From: Microbacterium sp. zg-Y1090
GTDB lineage: Bacteria; Actinomycetota; Actinomycetes; Actinomycetales; Microbacteriaceae
Direction: 5' to 3'
Length of the DNA stretch: 64,000 bases
Assembly: GCF_030246945.1 (NCBI RefSeq)
Contig: NZ_CP126742.1
Location: 2,790,001-2,854,000 of the forward strand
Below the pieces are notes generated by a model. That model did no database searches. It had not been told where the DNA came from and worked only from the letters and a program-made list of their open reading frames with translations. Position 1 is the stretch's first letter, and every line of letters starts with the position of its first letter. Of this stretch, positions 8,064 through 19,438 are shown one piece after another. Position numbers and translations under genes: made by a program.

Positions 8064-9815
8064 TCAGGGAAGGGGCGGGCCGACGACGACCGCCGAGTCG
8101 GGGGCGACGGCGAGCGCGCCCTCGGTCACGGCATTGCCGGCATCCGTCGTCAGCAGCACGACGTCGCCCGCGGTCAGGCCGACCGTCCACGTCTCGGCGG
8201 AGAGGTTCACCAGGACCGTCAGGGAATCGCGTCCGAGGCGATAGCGGCGGCCGCCGGGACCCTCGACCGCGTCGGCGGTGAGGCTTGCGGATGCAGGATC
8301 GGTCAGCTCCGGCCGCCGCCGGCGCAGCCGCGCGAGGTCGCGGTACAGCTCCAGCAGGCGCCGGTGCGGCGCGGAGGCCACCCCGTCGGACAGGTGCTCC
8401 GACCAGTCCAGTTTCGAGCGGCGGAACGTCTCGGGGTCGTTCGGGTGCGGCACGAGCGACTCGTCCCAGCCCATGCGCGCGAACTCCTCCGTGCGACCCT
8501 TGGCGGTCGCCTCGGCGAGCTCGGGCTCGGGATGCGACGTGAAGAACTGCCAGGGCGTCGATGCCCCCCACTCCTCACCCATGAACAGCATGGGCGTGCC
8601 GGGCGCCGTGAGGGTGAGCACCGCCGCGATCGCGAGGCGCTCGGGCGGCAGGGTCGCCGTCAGGCGGTCGCCCGCGGCCCGGTTGCCGATCTGATCGTGG
8701 TCCTGGGCGAAGGTGACGAGGCGCCACGTGGGCACCTCGGCCGGCAGCGGATGCCCGTGGTCGCGCCCGCGGAACGAGGAATACGTGCCGTCGTGGAAGA
8801 ATCCGCGCGTCCACACCTTCGGCAGCGCCTCCAGCGCCGCGAAGTCGGCGTAGTAGCCGCTGGTCTCCCCGGTGAGGGCGACGTGCACGGCATGGTGCCA
8901 GTCGTCGCTCCACTGCGCGGTGAGGCCGAAGCCGCCGGCCTCGCGCGGGAGGATCAGCGTCGGGTCGTTCAGGTCGGACTCGGCGATCAGGGTGAGCGGC
9001 CGGCCGAGATGAGCAGACAGCGCGTCGGCCGCTTCGGCGATCTCCTGCAGCACGTGGCGCGGACGGTCGTCGTGCAGGGCATGCACGGCATCCAGGCGCA
9101 GCCCGTCGACGTGGTAATCGCCGAGCCACATCATCGCGTTCTCGACGATGAACGAGCGCACGGCATCCTGGTCGAGGTCGATGCTCATCCCCCAGGTGTT
9201 GCGGGACGCATCGCGCAGGTATGGGCCGAACTCGGGGAGGTAGTTGCCGCTCGGGCCGAGGTGGTTGTACACGACGTCCTGCACGACGGCCAGGCCCGCC
9301 GCGTGGGCGGCGTCCACGAAACGGCGGTAGGCGTCGGGACCGCCGTACGCCTCATGCACGGTGTACCAGAGCACGCCGTCGTAGCCCCAGTTGTGCACGC
9401 CGTTGAAGCCGTTCACCGGCAGCAGCTCCACGTGGGTGACCCCGAGCGAGACCAGATGGTCGAGACGGCCGATCGCGGCATCCAGCGTGCCCTCGGGCGT
9501 GAACGTGCCCACGTGCATCTCGTACACGAGTCCGCCGGCCAGCTGCCGGCCCGCCCAGGAGTGGTCGGTCCAGGTGAACTGCGACACGTCCACGTGCGCC
9601 GACGTGCCGTGTACGCCATCGGGCTGGCGCCGCGAACGGGGATCGGGCCGCACCGCGTCCGAGTCGTCGAGCACGAAGCCGTACCGCTCACCGTCGGCGA
9701 GGTCGACGTCGGCCGCCCACCACCCGTCGTCGCCCGCGATCAGGTCGAGGTCGTCCGCGCCCTCGCGGCGCAGCCGCACGCGCTGCGCCCGCGGCGCCCA
9801 CACGTCGACGCTCAT
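8064..9815 (-). CDS. treZ: Malto-oligosyltrehalose trehalohydrolase
   Basis: A cytosolic GH13 enzyme of 583 residues that releases trehalose from maltooligosyl-trehalose, the last step of the TreX-TreY-TreZ route. An N-terminal beta-sandwich (residues 1-90) precedes the TIM barrel. The catalytic elements are [11 protein letters not shown] (nucleophile Asp242), LIAESDLND (acid Glu279) and [11 protein letters not shown] (Asp374). [14 protein letters not shown] is the TreZ form of GH13 region I. ATG 9815 overlaps the treY stop by four bases (ATGA), which fixes the start and indicates translational coupling as the third gene of glgX-treY-treZ. Confidence 0.96.
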   Translation of the reverse strand: MSVDVWAPRAQRVRLRREGADDLDLIAGDDGWWAADVDLADGERYGFVLDDSDAVRPDPRSRRQPDGVHGTSAHVDVSQFTWTDHSWAGRQLAGGLVYEMHVGTFTPEGTLDAAIGRLDHLVSLGVTHVELLPVNGFNGVHNWGYDGVLWYTVHEAYGGPDAYRRFVDAAHAAGLAVVQDVVYNHLGPSGNYLPEFGPYLRDASRNTWGMSIDLDQDAVRSFIVENAMMWLGDYHVDGLRLDAVHALHDDRPRHVLQEIAEAADALSAHLGRPLTLIAESDLNDPTLILPREAGGFGLTAQWSDDWHHAVHVALTGETSGYYADFAALEALPKVWTRGFFHDGTYSSFRGRDHGHPLPAEVPTWRLVTFAQDHDQIGNRAAGDRLTATLPPERLAIAAVLTLTAPGTPMLFMGEEWGASTPWQFFTSHPEPELAEATAKGRTEEFARMGWDESLVPHPNDPETFRRSKLDWSEHLSDGVASAPHRRLLELYRDLARLRRRRPELTDPASASLTADAVEGPGGRRYRLGRDSLTVLVNLSAETWTVGLTAGDVVLLTTDAGNAVTEGALAVAPDSAVVVGPPLP

Positions 9816-12216
9816 GCCCGTCTCCTCTCGTCGCTCCCCGCATCGGCGGCAGGGGTCAGCAGCGCCACCGGGTAGGTCGCCAGCACGTCGCCGACCGACG
9901 CGGCACCGCCCTCGATGATGCGCCCGGTGAACTCGTCGCGCCAGGGCCCCGCCGGGAGCATCACCGCGGTGTCGCCCCAGCCGCCGCGGGCGGCGAGCGC
10001 CACCGGCAGACGGGTGGCGAGGGTGATCGCACCGCCCCGGTCGAACGCCACGAGGTGGTCGGATGCCGCGCCCACCGCCGTGACCGGTCGATAGTGGGTG
10101 AACAGCTCGCGTCGGTCGCGGCGCAGCCGCAGCGCCCGCGAGACGACCAGCAGCTTCGCCGCACCGCTGGAGTCCACCCGCGGCATCCACCCCTCGTCGA
10201 TGCGTGCCAGCAGACGACCGCGCGCGGGGAAGTCCACGGGGCGCCGGTTGTCGGGGTCGACGAGCGAGGTCTCCCACAGCTCCGACCCCTGGTAGACATC
10301 GGGCACGCCGGGAGCGGTCAGCTGCACCAGCTTCGCGGCCAGCGAGTTGGACCATCCCGGCATCGCGATCTCGGTCGCAAAGGAGTCCACGATCTCGTGC
10401 GCGCCGTCGAAGGCCGCGTCGACCAGGGCGTGCATGCGCCCTTCGAAGGCCGGATCCGGGTCCCACCAGCCCGTGCGCTCGGCCGCCTCGCGCGCCGCCT
10501 TCTCGGCGTAGGCGTGCAGCCGCTCGGCGCTCGCCGGCCAGGCGCCGATGATCGCCTGCCACAGCAGGGAGTCGAAGGGTCCGTGACCGGTGGATGCCAC
10601 GCCCCGCAGCTGCAGCAGCACCTCGGCCCACCGCTCGGGGATCTCGGCGAGCACCGACAGGCGGGCGCGCACGTCCTCGCCGCGCTTGGTGTCGTGGGTC
10701 GACAGCGACGTCATGGCGTGCGGCCACTGCGCCTGCCGCCGCGCCTGCGCAGTGTGGAAGCGCTCGACGTCGAGGGCGAACACCGACGGATCGCCGCCCA
10801 CCTCGGTGAGGGTGCCCAGGCGCGTCATGCGGTAGAACGCGGTGTCCTCCACGCCCTTGGCCATGACCGGCCCGGTGGTCTGCATGAACCGGCGCGCCAG
10901 CTCCGTGCCCGGGCGCGCGACGAGCGCCGCGAGGGCCAGGGCGGTCGCGGCGAGGTCGGGCCGGCGGCGCGCGGTCTCGGCGACGGCGTGGTCGAGGTGC
11001 TCGATGCCGGCGGGCAGGTATGAGCGGTACACCGGAAAGTTCGCCAGCAGCTCGGCCAGGGCGTCGGTCACCTGCGCGTCGTCGGCGAGCGCGGGATCGG
11101 CCGCGGCCGCCTCCCCCGCGGCCTCAGCGCGCAGCGTGCGCACGAGGCGCGCGATCTCGGCCTGCTGGATCGTGTCGGCGATCATGCGCTTGGTGTCATG
11201 CATCAGGTCGGCGTAGCCGGTGAGGGGCGGCAGGCCGCTCTCCGCGCGGAGTGCTGCGTCGAGGCGGTCGAGCCCTGCCTCGCCCGCCGGGTCGATGAGC
11301 AGCCGGTCGATCTCGGCCATCGCGTCGTAGCCGGTCGTGCCGGTCGTGCGCCACCAGCCCGGCAGCGCCTCGGGGTGGTCGGTCGCGGCGTGCTCGAGGA
11401 TCTTCTCCACGAGCACAGGCAGGTCGCCGGTGGCCGCGGCGAGCCGGTCGAGGTAGGCGCCGGGGTCGGCGAGCCCGTCGGGGTGGTCCACCCGCAGCCC
11501 GTCGACGAGGTCCTCGCGCACCCAGCGGAGGATCTCGGCGTGCGACCGCTCGAACACCTCGGGGTCCTCCACACGCAGCCCGGCGAGGGTCGTCACGGCG
11601 AAGAAGCGGCGGTAGTTCAGCTCCGCCGCCTCCCGCCGCCAGAAGATCAGCTCCCAGTTCTGTCGCGCGAGGACCGCGGCGACGTCGGCGGGGTCGAGCC
11701 CGTCGAGGGAGCCGGGAGCCAGCGGCAGCGCGTGCTCGTGATAGCGCACGACGTCGGCATCGGCGTCGACGACGATCTCGCCGGCGGTGATGACCTCCGC
11801 CGGCTCCGCGCCGAGGATCGGCACGCGCACGCGCCCCTGCCCGTACTCCCAGTCGATGTCGAACGCGCCCGCGTGCTCGCTCTCCCGCCCCCGGCGCAGC
11901 ACGTCCCACCACCAGGGGTTCTCCGCCGGCTGCGAGATGCCCATGTGGTTGGGGACGATGTCGATGAGGATGCCGAGGCCGGCGGCGCGGGCGGCTCCGG
12001 CGAAGCGGTGCAGACCCTGGGCGCCGCCTCGGGCGGGATCGACCAGGGTGGGGTCGACGACGTCGTACCCGTGGTCGGAGCCGGTCGTGGCGCGCAGCAG
12101 CGGCGACAGGTACGCCCAGTCGACCCCGAGTCGGCGCAGGTAGCCGGTGAGGTCCGCTGCGGCATCCAAGTCGAACGACGGCCGGATCTGCAGCCGGTAG
12201 GTGGAGGTGGCGGGCG

Positions 12217-12220
<4 letters not shown>
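9812..12220 (-). CDS. treY: Malto-oligosyltrehalose synthase
   Basis: An 802-residue GH13 family intramolecular transglycosylase that converts the reducing-end alpha-1,4 bond of maltodextrins into the alpha,alpha-1,1 bond of trehalose. It starts [16 protein letters not shown], the usual TreY N-terminus. [23 protein letters not shown] (nucleophile Asp245), VLVEKILEH (acid Glu272) and [14 protein letters not shown] carry the conserved regions. The GTG start overlaps the glgX stop (GTGA), and its own stop overlaps treZ. Length is typical for the family. Confidence 0.96.
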
Positions 12221-14427
<2,207 letters not shown>

Positions 14428-14433
14428 GTTCAC

Positions 14434-14439
14434 ACGATA
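14434..14439 (-). promoter_or_regulatory. -10 box TATCGT for the glgX-treY-treZ operon
   Basis: TATCGT on the minus strand ends six bases before GTG 14427, suggesting a leaderless operon mRNA and resolving the choice of start. Confidence 0.5.
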
Positions 14440-14495
14440 GACCGGCCGAGAACATGGCCCGGAGCGCTTGACAAAGCCCTGCGTGCCCCCGCCTG

Positions 14496-14996
14496 TCAGG
14501 TGGCGCCGGTGGGCGGCTCGCGCAGCAGGGCGATGCGCTCGGCGAGGTAGTCCGTCAGCGCGCGGTAGCCGCCGGCCGCGCTCCACCGCACGACCGGGGC
14601 GCCGTCGACGATCGCCAGCGGACCGGATGCCGCGCCGTCGGCGACGGCTTCCAGGTCGATGCGCCGCCACCCCACGTGCACGGTCTCCCCCTCGGCGAAA
14701 CCACCACGGAACGCGGCGGCGGCCAGTTCGGCGCGCTCCCGCTGCGATTGGGCCGTGTACCCGCGGCGCACCTCACGGCGCGCGCGGACGATGTCGCCGG
14801 TGGCCAGCACCGCGTCGTCGGTGATGAGCAGCACCCCCAGGTGCCATGCCTCGCCGACCGGCACGAGCCGCGGGGCGCGCGGGAAGAGGCGCAGGCGCCG
14901 CGCGGGAGGCGCCGCGCCCAGCCGCTCGCGCGGGAGCCCCGCCAGTCGCGCACGCGCGTCGGCGACGATCTGCGCGGTCGGCGTCGGTTCGCTCAC
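14496..14996 (-). CDS. Hypothetical protein
   Basis: A 166-residue soluble protein that I do not assign to a family. It has an arginine-rich N-terminal half (LRLFPRAPRLVPVGEAWHLGVLLITDDAVLATGD), a basic helical middle (RARREVRRGYTAQSQRERAELAAAAFRGGF) and a C-terminal segment ending in a helix (YRALTDYLAERIALL). No catalytic motif or signal peptide is visible. Its ATG overlaps the stop of the upstream coiled-coil gene by four bases (ATGA), so the two are made together. The stable reading frame and coupling support it as a real gene. Confidence 0.7.
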   Translation of the reverse strand: MSEPTPTAQIVADARARLAGLPRERLGAAPPARRLRLFPRAPRLVPVGEAWHLGVLLITDDAVLATGDIVRARREVRRGYTAQSQRERAELAAAAFRGGFAEGETVHVGWRRIDLEAVADGAASGPLAIVDGAPVVRWSAAGGYRALTDYLAERIALLREPPTGAT

Positions 14997-15871
14997 TCGC
15001 CCGTCCCCTTTCCGGACGGCCGGGTCGCAGCATCCACGGCGCGGCGGGCCTCGTCGGCGACGCGACGCGCGGCGCGCGCCCCTTCGGCGGCAGCCGTGCG
15101 CTCGTCCTCCGCCGCGGCGACGGCGGCCTCAGCCCTCGCCGCATCCGCCTGAAGTCGCTCGAGTTCGGCCCGCAGCTCATCGGTGCGCTCGGCGAGGTGT
15201 CCGGCCCGCTCCCGCGCCTTGGCGACGGCGGCCTCGACGCGGCCGAGACGGCGGTCGGCGTCGGCCGCCGCGCGCTCGGCCTCACGCAGCGCTTTCTCGG
15301 CGGCGCGGCGCGCGCGGCGCTCGGCCAGGTCGTCGCGCGGCGCCGGCGGCCTCGCCGGCCGATCGGCGATGCCGGGGATGGAGCCGCCGACCGCGTCGGT
15401 GAGGTCGACCGGGTCGACCCCCGTCGCTGCGAGCGGGCGCACCAGGCGGCCCGTCAGCACCGCCGCTGCGGCCGCGTCGTCGCGCACCGCGGCGTCGATC
15501 GTCGACTCCACGTCGCCGAGGGCAGCCGCGCTGACGGCGACCCCGCGGTCGCGGGCCAGGTCGGCGGCCTGCCGGGAGAGGGCCGCGACGAGCGCGCGGC
15601 GCTGCCTGCCCAGGCGGGTCATCTCGGCGGCATCGAGGTCGTCCTGGGCCTCGCGGAGCGCGGCGGCCAGTTCCAGCGCCTCGCCGAGCGCGCCCGCCTG
15701 CGCGAGCAGGTCGACGGCGTAGGCGGCCACGACGGGCTTGCGCAGAGCCCGGATGGCCCGGGCGGCGTCCCCCGACGCCCGATCCGCGCGGGCGTTGCGG
15801 GCGGCGGTGAACTCTGCCGGCGTGAGGGCGTAGAGCTCCGCCGCCACGTCGTCGAGGTCGTCGTCCGCCAC
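14993..15871 (-). CDS. Hypothetical protein with alanine/arginine-rich coiled coil
   Basis: A 292-residue soluble protein with an N-terminal helical domain (residues 1-130; AAELYALTPAEFTAARNARAD, AIRALRKPVVAAYAVDLLAQ). A proline-rich linker follows near residue 175, then a long Ala/Arg/Glu coiled coil (about 180-280; EKALREAERAAADADRRLGRVEAAVAKARE). This N-terminal pattern is known in actinobacterial hypothetical proteins, but I know no function. GTG 15871 is preferred because the recognisable N-terminus begins there and a CAGAAT hexamer lies six bases upstream; the frame stays open further upstream. The stop overlaps the start of the following hypothetical gene. Confidence 0.72.
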   Translation of the reverse strand: MADDDLDDVAAELYALTPAEFTAARNARADRASGDAARAIRALRKPVVAAYAVDLLAQAGALGEALELAAALREAQDDLDAAEMTRLGRQRRALVAALSRQAADLARDRGVAVSAAALGDVESTIDAAVRDDAAAAAVLTGRLVRPLAATGVDPVDLTDAVGGSIPGIADRPARPPAPRDDLAERRARRAAEKALREAERAAADADRRLGRVEAAVAKARERAGHLAERTDELRAELERLQADAARAEAAVAAAEDERTAAAEGARAARRVADEARRAVDAATRPSGKGTGE

Positions 15872-15877
15872 CCGCCC

Positions 15878-15883
15878 ATTCTG
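15878..15883 (-). promoter_or_regulatory. Putative -10 box CAGAAT
   Basis: CAGAAT on the minus strand lies six bases before GTG 15871. It matches TATAAT at four of six positions and has the same spacing as the stronger leaderless promoters in this window. Confidence 0.4.
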
Positions 15884-15905
15884 CCCGGACGGGGGCGCGC
15901 CGCGC

Positions 15906-16592
15906 TCAGACCGGGCGGATCTGCGGCGGGCGGCGCCGCTCGCCGTGCAGCTCCTGGTGCAGCCGCTGCATCCGCTCGTCGAGGGCCGAGGCCGAGTCGG
16001 CGGCATCCTTCAACTCGTCCAGCAGGGAGTCGGGCACCTGCTGCGCGTACTTGTAGTAGATCTTGTGCTCGAGGCTCGCCCAGAAGTCCATGGCGATCGT
16101 GCGGAACTGGATCTCCACCGGCACCTGCACGGGACCCGTGGACAGGTACACCGGCACCGAGACGATGGCGTGCAGACTCTTGTAGCCGTTGGGCTTGGGC
16201 TCGGCGATGTAGTCCTTGACCTCCATCACCGTGATGTCGGGCTGCGCGGTGAGCAGATCGAACAGTCGGTAGGCGTCGGCGCGGAAGCTGCAGGTGATGC
16301 GCACCCCGGCGACATCGGTGATGTGGGTGCGGATGCTCTCGAAAGACGTGTCGACGCCTTTGCGCGCCACCTTCGCCACGAGGCTGTCGGGCGTCTTGAC
16401 GCGACTGCTCACGTGCTCGATGGGGTTGTAGTCGTGCATCAGCGCGAACTCGTCGCGCAGGATCGAGATCTTCGTCTCGACCTCCTGCAGGCCGAAGCGG
16501 TACTCCAGCAGGAACCGCTGCAGGTCGTCACGCAGGTCGCGCAGCTCCCGCGCCGACAGGGACACGGGCTCCTCGCCCACGGGGATGGCCAT
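15906..16592 (-). CDS. Small alarmone synthetase ((p)ppGpp synthetase, RelQ-like)
   Basis: A 228-residue single-domain GTP pyrophosphokinase that transfers pyrophosphate from ATP to GTP/GDP. It contains the synthetase fold but no HD hydrolase, TGS or ACT domain, so it belongs to the small alarmone synthetases. Motifs: HVSSRVKTPDSLVAKVARKG, ITDVAGVRITCSF, KPNGYKSLHAIV (the G-loop region) and PVEIQFRTIAMDFWASLEHKI. The C-terminal helix fits the RelQ-type tetramerisation region. ATG 16592 is supported by TAGGGT six bases upstream. It lies downstream of xylB in the same direction but seems to have its own promoter. Confidence 0.9.
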   Translation of the reverse strand: MAIPVGEEPVSLSARELRDLRDDLQRFLLEYRFGLQEVETKISILRDEFALMHDYNPIEHVSSRVKTPDSLVAKVARKGVDTSFESIRTHITDVAGVRITCSFRADAYRLFDLLTAQPDITVMEVKDYIAEPKPNGYKSLHAIVSVPVYLSTGPVQVPVEIQFRTIAMDFWASLEHKIYYKYAQQVPDSLLDELKDAADSASALDERMQRLHQELHGERRRPPQIRPV

Positions 16593-16598
16593 GTCACG

Positions 16599-16604
16599 AC
16601 CCTA
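16599..16604 (-). promoter_or_regulatory. -10 box TAGGGT of a leaderless promoter
   Basis: TAGGGT on the minus strand is six bases before the ATG of the alarmone synthetase gene, separating it from the xylAB transcript. Confidence 0.5.
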
Positions 16605-16660
16605 CGACGCCCAATGAGGCGTCCGCTGTGAGCGGCCGCGCGCCCGCCGCCATGGCGGGG

Positions 16661-17983
16661 TCAGGTGCGCAGCAGCCCCGCCGCCTGCCGGGCGGCGCCG
16701 AGGGCGACGTACTCGCCGGGCTCCGGGACCTGCACGGGCATGCCGAACACCTGCGGCGCGATCTCGCGCACCGCCTGCGACCGTGCGCCTCCGCCGATCA
16801 GCAGGGCGCGCTCGAGCGGCACGCCGAGGCCGCGCAGCGCGTCGAGGCCGGCGCCGAGCCCGGCGAGCATCCCCTCCACCGCGGCGCGGGCGAGGTTCTC
16901 CCGGGTCGTGGATGCCAGCGTCATGCCGGTCAGCGACGCGGTGGCATCCGGCAGGTTCGGGGTGCGCTCGCCCTCGAAGTACGGCACGAGGGAGAGACCG
17001 CCCGCGCCGGGCGCAGCGGCCAGCGCCAGGCGCGACAGCTCGGCGTGGTCGACCGCGAGGAGCCGGCCGATCGCGTCGAGCACGCGTGAGGCGTTGAGGG
17101 TCGCCACCAGCGGCAGGAACCCGCCGTCGGCGGCGGCGAACCCGGCGACCGTGCCGGTGGGGTCGACGGTGCGCTCGGCACTGACGGCGAAGACGGTGCC
17201 GCTCGTGCCGATCGACACCACCACGTCCCCGGTGCGGGCGCCCGCGCCCAGCGCAGCCGCGGCATTGTCGCCGGCACCGGCGCCCACCAGCCGACCGGCG
17301 GCGTCGGTCACGCTCTCGCGCGGACCGAGCACCCGCGGCAGCACCGCGTCATGGCCGAGCGCGGCGATGAGCAGCTCACGGTCGTACCCGCCGGTCTCGG
17401 GATCCCAGTACCCGGTGCCGGAAGCATCGGAGCGGTCGGTCACCAGTTCGTCCAGCTGCGGCCCCAGCGGCGACTCGCCGGCCGGGCCGAAGCCGCGCAG
17501 CCGCCAGGTGAGCCAGTCGTGCGGCAGCGCCACCGCGGCCACCCGTGCGGCGTTGTCGGGTTCATGGTCGCGCAGCCAGCGGAGCTTGGTGATGGTGAAG
17601 GATGCCACCGGCACGAGCCCCGTGCGCCGGGAGAGCTCCTCCGCGCCGAACTCCGCGATGAGGTCGGCCGCCGCGCCCGCCGAGCGGGTGTCGTTCCACA
17701 GCAGCGCGTCACGGACCACCCGGCCGTCGGCGTCGAGCGCCACCATGCCGTGCTGCTGCCCCCCGACGGCCCACGCGACCACGCCGTCGGACGACGAGGG
17801 GTCGCCGAGACCCCCCGCCGCGGCGATCGCCGCCTGCAGCGCTTCCCACCACGCCGCCGGGTCCACGCTCGTGCCGTCGGGGTGGGCGGCGCGCCCCTCC
17901 CGCACGATGGCGCCCGTCGCGGCATCCGTCACGACCACCTTGCACGACTGCGTCGACGAATCGACACCCATCACCAGTGCCAT
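16661..17983 (-). CDS. xylB: Xylulokinase
   Basis: A FGGY-family sugar kinase of 440 residues that phosphorylates D-xylulose to xylulose 5-phosphate. It begins [18 protein letters not shown], the phosphate-1 loop. [14 protein letters not shown] and [12 protein letters not shown] are xylulokinase signatures, [14 protein letters not shown] is the ATP-binding region and [21 protein letters not shown] is near the C-terminus. ATG 17983 is preferred over the longer frame because the N-terminal beta-strand begins there. It follows xylA in the same direction after an 82-bp gap that holds a strong hairpin. Confidence 0.94.
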   Translation of the reverse strand: MALVMGVDSSTQSCKVVVTDAATGAIVREGRAAHPDGTSVDPAAWWEALQAAIAAAGGLGDPSSSDGVVAWAVGGQQHGMVALDADGRVVRDALLWNDTRSAGAAADLIAEFGAEELSRRTGLVPVASFTITKLRWLRDHEPDNAARVAAVALPHDWLTWRLRGFGPAGESPLGPQLDELVTDRSDASGTGYWDPETGGYDRELLIAALGHDAVLPRVLGPRESVTDAAGRLVGAGAGDNAAAALGAGARTGDVVVSIGTSGTVFAVSAERTVDPTGTVAGFAAADGGFLPLVATLNASRVLDAIGRLLAVDHAELSRLALAAAPGAGGLSLVPYFEGERTPNLPDATASLTGMTLASTTRENLARAAVEGMLAGLGAGLDALRGLGVPLERALLIGGGARSQAVREIAPQVFGMPVQVPEPGEYVALGAARQAAGLLRT

Positions 17984-18021
17984 GTCGGCTCCCTCTCTCG
18001 TTTCGAACCCCGGCGCGGACG

Positions 18022-18053
18022 AGGCGGGGCGCCGCCGCAGCGACGCCCCGCCT
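18022..18053 (-). terminator. Intercistronic hairpin between xylA and xylB
   Basis: AGGCGGGGCG and CGCCCCGCCT form a perfect 10-bp GC stem with a 12-base loop in the xylA-xylB gap. No U-tract is visible on the transcript, so it may be an attenuator or an mRNA 3'-end stabiliser favouring xylA over xylB. Confidence 0.5.
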
Positions 18054-18065
18054 GTCGTCATCGCG

Positions 18066-19253
18066 TCAGCGGGCACCCATCAGGTGCTCGGTGGCCAGCT
18101 GCTGCAGCCTCACGAAGCCGAAGCCCTTGCCGCCGAAGTACACCGACGGGTCGAAGTCCTCGTACGCCGAGCGGTCGGCGAGGAAGTCGTCGTACGACTC
18201 CCCCTCGCCGAGCGTGGGCACCGAGAGCTCGTCGACGCGAGCGGCGGCGAGCGCCTCCTGCACCTCGGGGTCGGCGCGGAAGGCCGCGGCGCGCTCCTTG
18301 AGCAGCAGATAGGTGCGCATGTTCGCAGCCGCCGAGTCCCAGACACCGTTCTCGTCCTCGGTGCGCGAGGGCTTGTAGTCGAAGTGGCGGGGGCCGTCGT
18401 AGGCGGGGACGCCGCCGGGGCCGCCGTTCTCCAGCAGGTCGACCAGCGCGAACGCGTTGTGCAGGTCGCCGTGACCGAAGACGAGGTCCTGGTCGTACTT
18501 GATGCCCCGCTGACCGTTGAGGTCGATGTGGTAGAGCTTGCCGTGGTACAGCGCCTGCGCGATGCCGGCGGCGAAGTTGAGCCCCGCCATCTGCTCGTGG
18601 CCGACCTCGGGGTTCAGCCCCACCAGCTCCGGGCGCTCGAGCGAGTCGATGAACGCCAGCGCGTGACCGAGCGTCGGCAGCAGGATGTCGCCGCGGGGCT
18701 CGTTCGGCTTGGGCTCGATGGCGAACCGGATGTCGTAGCCCTTGTCGGTGACGTAGTCGCCGAGCAGGTTGACGGCTTCGCGGTACCGCTCGAGGGCCGC
18801 ACGGATGTCCTTGGCCGAGTCGTACTCGGCACCCTCGCGGCCACCCCACATGACGAACGTCTTCGCACCGAGCTCGGCACCGAGGTCGAGCTGGCGGAAC
18901 ACCTTGCGCAGGGCGAAGCGCCGCACGGCCCGGTCGTTGGACGTGAAGCCGCCGTCCTTGAACACCGGAGCGGAGAAGAGGTTGGTGGTGACCATCGGCA
19001 CGATCAGGCCGGTATCGGCGAGGGCGCCCTTCAGGCGGTCGATCTGCGTCTGGCGCTCGGCATCGCTGGAGCCGAAGGCGAACAGGTCGTCGTCGTGGAA
19101 GGTGAGGCCGTACGCGCCGAGCTCGGCGAGCTTCTCCACGGCGTGCACGACGTCCAGCGCGGGGCGCGTGGGGCCGCCGAACGGGTCGGCGCCGTTGTAG
19201 CCGATCGTCCAGAGTCCGAACGAGAACTTGTCGTCGCGGGTGGGGGTGGGCAT
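18066..19253 (-). CDS. xylA: Xylose isomerase
   Basis: A cytosolic metal-dependent isomerase of 395 residues converting D-xylose to D-xylulose, of the compact actinobacterial class. Key features are [17 protein letters not shown], the ring-opening His in [21 protein letters not shown], and the metal-ligand Glu/Lys in [16 protein letters not shown]. Further metal-site segments are [15 protein letters not shown] and [23 protein letters not shown] 19253 has AAGGAG just upstream. It is the first gene of xylAB, divergent from the GH30 xylanase, with a promoter and palindromic operator at 19281-19321. Confidence 0.97.
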   Translation of the reverse strand: MPTPTRDDKFSFGLWTIGYNGADPFGGPTRPALDVVHAVEKLAELGAYGLTFHDDDLFAFGSSDAERQTQIDRLKGALADTGLIVPMVTTNLFSAPVFKDGGFTSNDRAVRRFALRKVFRQLDLGAELGAKTFVMWGGREGAEYDSAKDIRAALERYREAVNLLGDYVTDKGYDIRFAIEPKPNEPRGDILLPTLGHALAFIDSLERPELVGLNPEVGHEQMAGLNFAAGIAQALYHGKLYHIDLNGQRGIKYDQDLVFGHGDLHNAFALVDLLENGGPGGVPAYDGPRHFDYKPSRTEDENGVWDSAAANMRTYLLLKERAAAFRADPEVQEALAAARVDELSVPTLGEGESYDDFLADRSAYEDFDPSVYFGGKGFGFVRLQQLATEHLMGAR

Positions 19254-19280
19254 GACGCTCCTTCGTTGGTCGCGCTAAAT

Positions 19281-19321
19281 GTTGTTAACGACAACGTATA
19301 GCAGAACGGATGCCGCGTCCA
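19281..19321 (-). promoter_or_regulatory. xylA promoter with palindromic operator (probable XylR/ROK site)
   Basis: On the minus strand, TGGACG (19316-19321) and TACGTT (19293-19298) are separated by exactly 17 bases and form a -35/-10 pair. Directly overlapping and following the -10 is GTTGTCGTTAACAAC (19281-19295), with 5-bp inverted arms around a 5-base centre. A repressor here would block transcription start. The palindrome differs from the AACGTTTAC sites elsewhere in the locus, so a second regulator, probably the ROK protein at 40754, is inferred. Confidence 0.6.
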
Positions 19322-19371
19322 GTGCGACGGCGCACCACGCGCCACCCTGTCGGCGGCCACGTCCGGCACCC

Positions 19372-19410
19372 TTGACCGCAGACGACGGCACCCCTAGGTT
19401 AACGTTTACA
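19372..19410 (+). promoter_or_regulatory. GH30 xylanase promoter with LacI-type operator
   Basis: TTGACC (19372-19377) and TAGGTT (19395-19400) form a -35/-10 pair with a 17-base spacer. TTAACGTTTACA (19399-19410) overlaps the end of the -10 and the transcription start. It shares its core with sites before uxaC, the GH10 gene and the importer operon. Confidence 0.65.
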
Positions 19411-19438
19411 TTCCCACCGCGTCGAAGGAGACTGCGAA

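Noticed and set aside
14469..14474. TTGACA between glgX and the next gene as a -35 box
   Set aside because: No -10 box follows at 16-18 bases on the plus strand and no plus-strand gene begins there.
14428..14670. N-terminal extension of GlgX upstream of the chosen start
   Set aside because: The extension is Arg/Gly-rich without homology, and the promoter -10 box lies inside it.
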